Source: Charina bottae (Eukaryota; Chordata; Lepidosauria; Squamata; Charinaidae). From it: a stretch of DNA of 64,000 nt. Where the stretch lies: contig JALMGJ010000011.1 of assembly GCA_023362775.1 (NCBI GenBank), positions 26,521,501 to 26,585,500 of the forward strand, read 5' to 3'. Every line of letters begins with the position of its first letter. The stretch's first letter is position 1. The notes beneath the pieces are model-generated. The model had not been told where the DNA came from. It saw nothing but the letters and a program-made list of their open reading frames with translations, and made no database searches. Shown in pieces: positions 32,801 to 41,413 of this stretch. The position numbers were made by a program, and so were the translations under genes.

Positions 32801-35800
32801 TATGCACATGGATTTTGATTCACAGCTTTTTCTACATTAATGGTCCTTTTTTATTTTTATTTTTAAATTTAGCTCCATCACTTTTTGAGACATGTCATAT
32901 TTAATAACAGTGTTGGGGACAAGATAACCTTTGACCAAGATGGAAAGTTGGTGGATGGATTTGATATCATCAATTTTATTCTTTCTGAAAACCAGTCAAA
33001 AGTGAAAATTGGAAGGATAAACCCTCAGTCTCCTGCATACCAAACGTTCATCATTGAAGAAGATGCCATAACATGGCACAGCTGGTTTAACCAGGTAGGA
33101 TGCAGAAGCAGACAATCTGGGAAAGTTCTAATCTGTACATGAGGACTGAAACTGATGGCTAAGTGGGGAGATAAAATCACTATTAGTCATGGCGTTTTCA
33201 TATCTTAATTTTTCAACCTGAACATCTTGATTTTCTGTTATTATTCTTGAACATTGGAAATAATGTTTGGTCTATTGTTATGTAACAATATTTATTTGGA
33301 GTTGACTCTAGGGGTGATGGTTTGATATGAATTTGTATTATAGTTTTATTTGTATTTACAATTATTTACCTGTATGTTTATAATGGCTTTTTATTGTATC
33401 TTCTTTCATACTTGATATGGTCAAAAGACTAAATCAATAAAGTATCTATCTATTTATTTATATGTAATATTTATATGGTAACAGCGTTCCGCGCGTGTCA
33501 TGCCAGCCACATGACCGTGGAAGTGTCTTCAGACAGCGCTGGCTCTTAGGCTAAGAAACGGAGATGAGCACCGCCCCCTAGAGTTGGACACAACTGTGCA
33601 TGGGAAAACCTTTACCTTTACCTACCTATTGTTACATAATATATTTTGCTTAGCGCACAAGTTACATGGTTACTATATTTTGGAACAATGTAAAGGATTT
33701 GGGAGGATAATTAATAACACTGATTAAGCAGCTCATTAGTTGACAAACAAAAGCTTGTTATTTTGGTATAGGCTTTCACAGCCAGTATCTGTTGGGCAGT
33801 GTTGGGTGTCAGTGTTCAGTGACCATGGTCTAGAGAACAGATTTCCTGATGTTTCACTGGAAACTGTGGCTGGCATCTTCAGAGGCAAAGTGGTCTGCTA
33901 CACAGACTACAAGAAACTGAGTAGGGACTGACTGTGCTCCTGCCCTTAAAGCCAGGTGTCCTGACTTCTGATTGGCTTTTAGCCAAACTGCTTTCCAATT
34001 GGGCAGGTTGGTGAGGGCTTGCCTCTGATTGGTTCTTTGTTTGTGCCTGATTCTGATTGGTTATTTTGATGGTGTTGACTCCTGATTGGTCCTTTGTTCA
34101 GGAAGGCTTCTGAATGGTGCTGATTCCTAATTGTTCCTTGGTTTGTGCTGGGTTCTGTTGGTTAGTCTGAGAAGCTGAGTCCTGATTGGCATCTTGTCTA
34201 CGCAAATTTCTGATTTACCCATTTTTGGGAGCTGATTCCTGGTTGGTCTTGCTTTGGGCCTGGATCCTGATGTTGCTCAGGGCAGGTGACTAGGCTTTGT
34301 TAACCTTCAGACTTCCTTCTTTCTTGGTGAAGCTGTTGGAAAGCTGTTGACCACTTTGCCTTTGAAAATGCCAGCCACAGTTGCTGATGAAACATCAGGA
34401 AATCTGTTCTCTAGACTATGGTCACGAAACCCTGAAGCCCAACACTGCCCAAGCACTTGTTAATCTGAGCATGGCAGCATGCTGGAAAACCATAGATTCA
34501 TGGTAACCATGCCCAAGTGAACAAACACAGCTCAGAATCACAGTGCTGAAAAATGATTGCTCTCTTTCTTTTTTGATTTTGGTTCATGAATTAGACTGCT
34601 CCCGTTTCCATATGTACATCAAGCTGTAATCCAGGTTCTAGGAAGCAAGTCATGGAAGGGAGGCCATTTTGCTGCTACTCGTGCATCTCATGTCCAGAAG
34701 GGAAGATTGCAGAAAAGGAGGGTAAGGATAGACTGTTGTTCAGTTGCTTAGTTATTTCCAACTCTTCGTGAGCTGATGAACATCATTTTGCAAGAACTGC
34801 CTGCATATAACTGGTTCTTCAAAAAATTTTTCAACTTGTGATAATATTTGGTTACATTTTCTTCTGTAGCCCACTTTTGGATTACCATCCATTTTTACAA
34901 TCATCAAGGCCTTCTTCAATGATTCTTGCCTTCCCATTATGTGTCCATATATTATAAATTTAGCTTTGTTCTAATTGCTTCTAGTGAGCAGTTCTGGTTT
35001 TACTTTTCCAGTACTGAATATGCACTTGCAGTTCAAAGTTTTCTCAACATTTTTCTCCAGCACTACAATTCAAAGTCAAAGAACTGGAGCTAAGATGGCA
35101 ACGGAGCAGCAGCTTCCCTGCTGAACTCCTTATGATATTTTATTTGTTCTATCCATTTTTATAAACAACCTAGCTACATGTCTTAATTTTTATCTAGCTT
35201 TATTTCATAAACAGATTCTGTGCAAGAGATATTCTAAAACTGAACGCCAACTTCTTAAAACACCGTACAGGCTTTGGTTATGATAGATTGACACTGAAGC
35301 AATGGAGAAGAACAAGAAATGCAACAGGACAAGCCCAGGCTCTCAGACTCTACCCAAATGAGCAGAGCAGCCAAATCTTGATGACAGCATGATGGACAAT
35401 TAAAAGTCATACATTTCTGATGGTCCACCTTTGAAAGAATTTTCCTGGGCTCAGCAATACACTTGGCCTTTGAGTGGTCCCGCACTTTTTTTTAATGTTT
35501 TCAATGGAACCAGGACAAAAAAATCATTCTATTTACAATAAGTATTCTACTTAAGATTCAGTCTTTCATGTATGTTATAATTTCTCCTTCACTTTAAATA
35601 AATATGTAAGCAAATTAACAAGTGAATAAATAACAATTTTAGCAGTTTTTGAAATTTTGGGAGGCTGCAATCAAGGCTTTTGCTGGCCACATGTGGTCCT
35701 CAAGTTGTAGACTTCTGAGAAAACCCAATTGGGGCTGTTTTGTTGTTGTTTGTTTGTTTGCAAAACACATACAGTATTTGAATTATACCAGCTTCCTGTT

Positions 35801-37490
35801 CAAATTATGCATTGCGGTCAATGTGGCTTAGGGCCAGGAACATGTATAGGGAGGTCAGCAACTTCAAACTGGTTGGTATGGCTGGGCAATCAAATTCTCA
35901 CCCCTTTTTAAATGTGTGCAGTTCATGCCTTAACCAGCCAGTCACAACTGCCATTTTGATGTTGATCCCTCCCCTTACCTTACCTTCCTGGATGACTGTG
36001 CTTAGGACACTATTCTTGGGAAGTTAAAGAAATTTAAATCAGAAATCATCCTGGCAACTTCTATCTATCCTGGCTTTTCCAAATTGAGAAGCATCTATCA
36101 ACATCAGGGTTCAAGCACTGAATGATTCGGACTCAAGATAGATGGACCAATCTAGAGAAATCCAACTGATATCCTCAACAGCTAAAGGCTACCATGTCTA
36201 GATTTCTGATATCATGAAGATCACTACATAGCAAAGAGTAAGAGTTTCTCTATCCCTTTGCCACCATCAAGTGGCCATTCACATTTTTTCAGCCCAGATA
36301 TAAAAGCCAAAATTCCATGACTTACTATAAAGTGTCTTATATAAGAAACCATCGACATTTTTAATGTGTTGCTTAAAGTAGTGATATATTGTGGACTTTA
36401 CTGTTCATATGCTACGACTGCTGCATATTATCTGCATTTATAGATATGGTTTCTACGCAGTTCATATAGGGTTTATTTCATTGCTGTGTGTGGATGAAAG
36501 GGCTATCACATATTCAGCAATCTAAGAAATTATAAAGGTGTTGATAAATGGATAAATTTAGGCTCAGATCATATCTTTCCCATTTCAGATCTGAATGACT
36601 GTTACAGCTGTGCAGATGAAAATTATCCAAACAAAAAACAGGATTCATGTATTCCTAAGGATATAAGTTTCTTGTCCTATAAAGAACCTTTGGGGATTGG
36701 TTTAGCCTGTTTTTCTCTTTTCTGTTCCACAATCACAGTTCTGGTACTAAGGACATTTCTGATGCATCACAACACTCCCATCGTCAAAGCCAGCAACCGG
36801 GATCTCACCTACTTTCTCCTGGTCACCCTCCTGCTCTGCTTCCTTTCCGCATTACTATTCATCGGTCAGCCAACTAAGGTGACATGTCTTCTCCGACAAA
36901 CTGCTTTCAGCATCATCTTCTCTGTGGCTGTTTCCTGTGTGCTGGCCAAGACTGTGACTGTGGTCCTGGCTTTCATGGCAACTAAGCCAGGAAGTGGGAT
37001 GAAGAGGTGGGTGGGGAAAAGACTGGGCTATTCTTTTGTTTTATCTGGCTTCTTAATTCAGGTTGGGATTTGCACAGTATGGCTGTCCATCTCTCCTCCT
37101 GTCCCAGATGCTGACCTACACTCAGAGACTGGAAAAATTGTACTACTATGTAAGGAAGGGTCTATTATTATGTTTTACTTTGCAAGGTGTTACATGGGCT
37201 CCTTGGCCATGATCAGTTTCGTAGTTGCTTTCCTTGCCAGGAAGTTACCTGACAGTTTCAATGAAGCCAAGTTCATCACCTTCAGCATGTTGGTTTTCTG
37301 CAGTGTTTGGATATCCTTCATTCCAACCTACCTGAGCACCAAGGGGAAATACATGGTGGCTGTGGAGATATTCTCAATATTAGCCTCGAGTGCTGGGTTG
37401 CTGATCTGCATCTTTTCCCACAAATGTTACATTATTGTTTTGAGACCAGAGCTGAACAACAGGCAGCTAAGAAGAACAAATGTTTTCTAA
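27566..37490 (+). CDS. Vomeronasal type-2 receptor, gene B (six exons, intact)
   Basis: Tandem paralogue of gene A. It joins 27566-27783, 28127-28418, 30572-31435, 32873-33094, 34595-34721 and 36589-37490: 2625 nt, 874 aa, with GT/AG junctions, the same phases and no stop. Signal peptide [13 protein letters not shown], flytrap domain to about residue 532, nine-cysteine linker ([27 protein letters not shown]), then 7TM. One extra codon in exon 3 relative to A. The C-terminal motif reads [13 protein letters not shown], where nearly all V2Rs, including A and E here, have Pro before Lys. Introns are smaller than in A but contain BovB, CR1, SINE, RTE and PLE fragments. A functional receptor gene is likely; expression is not testable here. 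Confidence 0.9.
28127..28418 (+). CDS. V2R gene B, exon 2
   Basis: 292 bp. The acceptor was set at CATTCTAG| because only this AG keeps exon 1 phase 2 and avoids an in-frame stop; the earlier ATACAG would put the frame out. It encodes [19 protein letters not shown] to IYKIPQ. Confidence 0.9.
28740..28915 (+). mobile_element. CR1 LINE 3' end
   Basis: CR1-type 3'UTR with CCAGGGTTCTGATCCAGCAGG and the terminal TTATGTTCTTATGAG. No coding part. Confidence 0.6.
29130..29280. mobile_element. Possible hAT MITE
   Basis: Ends read CAGTTCCCCAACT at left and GTTTGGGAACCTC at right (inverted), with unmatched interior. No clear 8-bp TSD. Weak call. Confidence 0.35.
29485..29610 (+). mobile_element. BovB/RTE endonuclease-region fragment
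   Basis: Frame starting at 29466 contains [20 protein letters not shown] and INELKWMRM, which match the N-terminal endonuclease of BovB (NVR..NQGKLDVV, ELKWTGMG). A short, decayed piece. Confidence 0.7.
29785..29825. repeat. (AAT)n microsatellite
   Basis: About 13 perfect triplets beside a LINE-like 3' end. Confidence 0.95.
29850..30135 (+). mobile_element. LINE 3' end with (AAT)-rich tail, possibly R4-like
   Basis: Decayed coding end reading roughly V-P-V-V-x-G-x-L-G-x-V-P-K-x-L followed by a LLGSA-like match, then TTGTTGTACATATAATAATA. This arrangement is typical of a LINE family with AAT-rich tails common in lizards. The family name is a guess. Confidence 0.45.
30572..31435 (+). CDS. V2R gene B, exon 3
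   Basis: 864 bp, from TCTCTTTAG| to TGGCAG|GTAACG, phase 0/0, open. It encodes [19 protein letters not shown] and [21 protein letters not shown]. Confidence 0.92.
31436..32872 (+). other. V2R gene B intron 3
   Basis: 1437 bp against 280 bp in gene A. I recognise no repeat family here, so the size difference is unexplained. Confidence 0.5.
32873..33094 (+). CDS. V2R gene B, exon 4
   Basis: 222 bp, from AAATTTAG| to CCAG|GTAGGA, phase 0/0. It encodes [18 protein letters not shown] to ITWHSWFNQ. Confidence 0.9.
33478..33626 (+). mobile_element. 5'-truncated SINE with ACCTTT-type tail
   Basis: Plus-strand third copy of the family at 1426-1751, lacking the tRNA head and ending ACCTTTACCTTTACCTAC. 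Confidence 0.7.
33770..34470. mobile_element. PLE-related element with inverted ends, in intron 4 of V2R-B
   Basis: About 105 bp at the left (33790-33892) recurs inverted at the right (34350-34452) at roughly 90% identity. Both contain AGAGAACAGATTTCCTGATG on one strand. The left arm, read on the minus strand, has CTGAAGA (33876-33882) followed by GAAAC-like sequence, an eroded hammerhead core; the right arm has TTGAAAA instead. The central 450 bp is a set of degenerate CTGATTGGT-type short repeats of no known function. Confidence 0.6.
34595..34721 (+). CDS. V2R gene B, exon 5
   Basis: 127 bp between TGAATTAG| and GGAGG|GTAAGG. It encodes [21 protein letters not shown] and PEGKIAEKE; phase 0 in, 1 out. 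Confidence 0.9.
34735..34940 (-). mobile_element. RTE-like LINE 3' coding fragment
   Basis: Minus-strand frame [20 protein letters not shown] is the decayed counterpart of the GHIMGRQDTLEKMLMLVKVEG frame at 57391-57143. The end carries the same TTCCAACTCTTCGTGA string. Confidence 0.6.
35085..36000 (+). other. V2R gene B intron 5, mostly unassigned
   Basis: Begins with an L1-5'UTR-like phrase (AAGATGGCAACGGAGCAGCAG) but no ORF or TSD was confirmed. From about 36040 the sequence is shared with gene A intron 5 before the L1 insertion there (ATGGACCAATCTAGAGAAA versus ATGGACCAGTCTAGAGAAA). Confidence 0.4.
36589..37490 (+). CDS. V2R gene B, exon 6 (7TM exon)
   Basis: 902 bp after CATTTCAG|, same phase and length as gene A. 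Seven hydrophobic segments, [16 protein letters not shown], then [19 protein letters not shown] and stop at 37488-37490. Confidence 0.93.
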
Positions 37491-38145
37491 ATATCATCAA
37501 TTATTTGGTATAATGTTCAGTGCACAGTGGTTTGTGTGTTTATTTGCATTTGTGAAGCAAAATACTCCTTAATATTTTCCCAATAATACATTTTCCTTAA
37601 CATTCTCTTCCCTGTTGCCTACAAATTGATTAAGAATATATTTAGAAGTCATCTTTAAAGTTTAATTATCATATACTGTATATCCCCACTTTCTTTTTTC
37701 TTCTTTCAATTCACTCATCTCCAATTTTTAAAAAAATAATATAAGGTTCAATAGGAACAATATTTATAACTCTAAAAATATTCTGCTATTTCATATGCAT
37801 TCATTGTTTTATGTGTTTTCCTTTTGACTAATTGGTTGCTGTAAGCTTTAGCTGATAATTTTATATAGGAGTATTTTTTCAAAAACATTAAGTGAACTAA
37901 AAAAAATGGAGGAAAGAAATATTTTTGTCCAACCTTTCCCTAGAAGCAGGAGCAAAATTATTTTGGGGAATAATTTATGAGCTCTGAGGATGGTATGAGT
38001 TAGAAAGGATAGCAGTGAATTAGGGAGGACTCACTCAGCACCTAAAAATCAAGTTGGAATGGAAATGGGAGACCTCTGTGTCTTTTAGAGCTATTACACT
38101 CAACAGTCCAACACTGATGTATTGAAATCACAGATTGCATGAGGT
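37491..38145. other. 3' flank of V2R gene B
   Basis: AT-rich sequence, no recognised element. Confidence 0.45.
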
Positions 38146-38320
38146 TTTTACTTTAAAGATATTTATCCACCTTTATTATTTTTGTAAATAACTCAAGGCG
38201 GCAAATATAACTAATAGTCCTTCCTCCTCCTATTTTCCCCACAATAACAACTGGGTGAGGTGGGTTGGGCTGAGTGACTGGCCCAAAGTCAACTAACTGA
38301 GGTTCATTCCTTCCTCAGCC
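38146..38320 (-). mobile_element. Truncated Sauria-type SINE
   Basis: Contains AAATAACTCAAGGCGGC, TCCTCCTCCTATTTTCCCCA and GGGCTGAGTGACTGGCCCAA; the tRNA head is missing. Confidence 0.8.
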
Positions 38321-38573
38321 ATAAATAAAGTTTTTACAAATCAAATTTCCAGATTGAGAAATTTTTTAACCAAAGATGTAGAACATTTTTTTTTGCATGC
38401 AGACCATACATTCTCCTTCTTTCTTATTGGAGATCATGTGATATGGTTGACATGGGAAGGGCTGAAATTTTCATTTCTAATGTTTTGTATTTAATAAAAA
38501 CTGCATAGATTTATGGAAAAAAGGAAAGTAATGTGGTAAGTAAATAGAACAGAAAGAAAAGAAATGGGAAAAG

Positions 38574-38757
38574 GGAAAGAAAAAGAAAAAGAAAAAGAAA
38601 AAGAAAAAGAAAAAGAAAAAGAAAAAGAAAAAGAAAAAGAAAAAAAAAGAAAAAGAAAAAAAAGAAAAAGAAAAAGAAAAAGAAAAAGAAAAAGAAAAAG
38701 AAAAAGAAAAAGAAAAAGAAAAAGAAAAAGAAAAAGAAAAAGAAAAAGAAAAAGAAA
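38574..38757. repeat. (AAAAG)n polypurine microsatellite
   Basis: About 180 bp of AAAAG pentamers with two short disturbances. The K/E/R-rich and F/L-rich frames across it are not genes. Confidence 0.98.
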
Positions 38758-38865
38758 GGATAAAACAAAGCAACTTCCGATCTCCATTACAGCAGTTATA
38801 CAGTAAATACATTTCTATTTTGTCCTCTCTCTCTAACGTTACATCATGGCTCCCTTCTTTCCATA

Positions 38866-39060
38866 CAGTGGGGCAAAAAAGTATTTAGTCAGCCACCAAT
38901 TGTGCAAGTTCTCCCACTTAAAAAGATGAGAGAGGCCTGTAATTGACATCATAGGTAGACCTCAACTATGAGAGACAAAATGAGAAAACAAATCCAGACA
39001 ATCACATTGTCTGATGTGGAAAGAATTTATTTGCAAATTATGGTAGAAAATAAGTATTTG
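38866..39060. repeat. Left terminal inverted repeat of Tc1
   Basis: Matches the reverse complement of about 46135-46322 with few differences. Confidence 0.88.
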
Positions 39061-39454
39061 GTCACCTACAAACAAGCAAGATTTCTGGCTCTCACAGACC
39101 TGTAACTTCTTTAAGAGGCTCCTCTGTCCTCCACTCATTACCTGTATTAATGGCACCTGTTTGAATGTGTTATCAGTATAAAAGACACCTGTCCACAACC
39201 TCAAACAGTCACACTCCAAACTCCACTATGGTGAAGACCAAAGAGCTGTCAAAGGACACCAGAAACAAAATTGTAGACCTGCACCAGGCTGGGAAGACTG
39301 AACCTGCAATAGGCAAGCAGCTTGGTGTGAAGAAATCAACTGTGGTTTCTATTTTTTTTTCCAGTTCTTTTTTTGATAATTATTAAGTGATATCAGTTGT
39401 CCTCTCATATATGCTTTGCTTGTATCCCAAACTGTTTCTATTTTAACTCCTTTG

Positions 39455-40297
39455 TCAATATTCCAAGTAAAAAATTCTTGTAATTTTTTTTTCTAATTCC
39501 TCTACATTTTTTTTATCTTTAAGAATATTTTCATTCATTCTCCATCTATATGTTTTGGTACTGATGTTTAGGATCATTTGAATTGGGCTGTGATCTGAGA
39601 GTGTTTTTGGTAGAATTGACATGTCTTTTATTTTATTTTCTAAACTTTTAGATATCCAAATCATGTCAATTCTAGAAAATGAATTGAATCTATTTGAATA
39701 AAATGTATAGTCTCTTTTATTTCCTTTGTTGTGCCTCCAAGCATCTACTAACATTAAATTTTTAGCCATATTAAAAAATTCTTTTGGTAATTTTCCTTGA
39801 TTTTTGCTAATCTGATTATCTGATTTCCTATCTATTTTAGGTTCCACAACCCCATTCAAATCCCCCATTAACACCCAGTTTTTATTCGCATGCTCAGAGA
39901 GGACATCTGATAATTCTTTATAAAAAAAAAAATTGATTGTTATTTGGGGCATAAACCCCCACTATCCAAATTTTCATATTTTGGCTTTCAATTTCCACTA
40001 TTAAAAATCTTCCCTCTTCATCTTTTAATATTATTTTAAGTTTAAGTGAAGGTTTTACATAGATTACTATACCATTTTTTTTCATTAGCTGCTGAGAATG
40101 CTAGCCCTAATTTTCTATTGTCCAAATATTTTATATCCTTTTTTTTATATGGGTTTCTTGAAGGCAAATGATATCTAATTCTAATTTTTTTTTAAATTTG
40201 AAATGTTCTATGTCTTTTCACTGGTGAGTTAAACCCATTGATATTCCATGTTAAATTTTTAAGTTTGCTCATCTTTCTTATTTTCCAGTTCTTTCTC
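39455..40297 (-). pseudogene. L1 ORF2 endonuclease domain (inverted segment)
   Basis: Frame 39952-39455 contains NWVLMGDLNGVVEPKIDR, DAWRHNKGNKRDYTFYS, SRIDMIWIS and LSDHSPIQM, the C-terminal half of the APE-type L1 endonuclease including the SDH motif. It runs to the TSD at 39346. Upstream sequence to 40297 is the more frame-shifted N-terminal half. Separated from its RT by the inversion. Confidence 0.88.
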
Positions 40298-40913
40298 TAA
40301 TCTGGGGAGTCTTTGGTGCTCTCTGAGCCTTGTTGTTTTCATGCAGACGTTTCATTGCCAGGCTAGGCAACATCTTCAGTGGGAAAAGGGAGTGGAACTT
40401 GCTGTCTGTTTATATACCCTGGCTTGTCCTGCCTGTGTTGGTGGGGGTCTTGTACTCTCCTTGGTAGTTCCTTGATTGGGATGTTGTGTGCTGTTTGGGT
40501 GATTGACTGAGTTAATAGTTCCTTGATTAAGATCTATTGTGTTGTTTGATTGCTCCTCTGCTGCTAATCTTGCTGTTAATCTATGCATATCTTGTTGTTG
40601 ATTGCTGGCCCAGGGGTTTTCTGGTCTTCTGGCTATTCTATTGTCTCTTATGAATGGTATGTAAATGTTGTTAACCTCTATGTGTCTGTTGATGGCTGCT
40701 TTGTCTGAGTGCCAAGCTTCCAGGAATTCTCTAGCATTTTTGGATTTGGCCTGGTCTAATATGCTCACAGTTTCCCAGTTGAAAGTATGGTTAAGTCTGT
40801 CCATGTGTTGTGAGATTAAGGAGTTTTCATCATGTCTTCTGACTGCTAGTCAGATTCTGACTGCTAGACATGATGAAAACTCCTTAATCTCACAACACAT
40901 GGACAGACTTAAC
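40298..40913 (-). mobile_element. PLE 3' fragment nested in the L1, with a hammerhead core
   Basis: Minus-strand frame 40804-40376 carries a PLE C-terminal tail (MDRLNHTFNWETVSILDQAK, REFLEAWHSD). Downstream on the minus strand are CTGAAGA (40379-40373), a TTGCC/GGCAA stem and GAAACGTC (40353-40346): a minimal hammerhead core. The 5' end carries a 48-bp inverted repeat (40790-40837 versus 40866-40913), a head-to-head arrangement common in PLEs. Confidence 0.82.
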
Positions 40914-40919
40914 TTTAAT

Positions 40920-41410
40920 CTATATCTTTGTCCTTTATATATTAAGTTAACTCCTTCAAAATTCTCCCATCTAAAATTTATTTCGTGTTTCTTTAATGTT
41001 TCTGTCAGAAATTTATATTCTTTTCTTTTTCTTAGTATTCCTCCAGGTATTTCTTTAAAGATAGTGATAGCATTACCTTCAATCTCAATTTTTTTGTTAA
41101 ATGCTGCTTGAATAACCATGTCTCTATATATTTTTTTAGAAAATTCTATCAATATGTATCTTGGTTTCTTGTTAATCTTTGCATATTTAGAATTAATTCT
41201 ATACATTTTTTCAATTTCATCATCTATTTTCTCCTCCTCCCATTCTATCAAATCAGCAATCATTTGAATAAGTAGTCCTTTAATATTTTCTTCTTTGTCT
41301 TCCTCTACCCCTCTTATTCTTATGTAACGTTCTTTTTCTTTCAATTCCAATAGTGCTAGACGTTCTTCCTCTTCTCTTTTTTCTTCACATTTATCCACTT
41401 GTAGAAACAA
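40920..41410 (-). pseudogene. L1 ORF1 C-terminal part (inverted segment)
   Basis: Frame 41410-40920 encodes KERYIRIRGVEEDKEENIKG, then RPRYILIEF-like text (PRYILIEFSKKIYRD) and EIPGGILRKRKEYKFLTETL, the RNA-recognition and C-terminal domains of L1 ORF1p. The coiled-coil N-terminus is missing, as expected for 5' truncation. The 3' end is interrupted by the PLE. Confidence 0.85.
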
Positions 41411-41413
41411 TAA

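Noticed and set aside
38477..38812. Long open frames on both strands (Phe/Ser/Leu-rich and Lys/Glu/Arg-rich)
   Set aside because: They are translations of the (AAAAG)n microsatellite, not genes.
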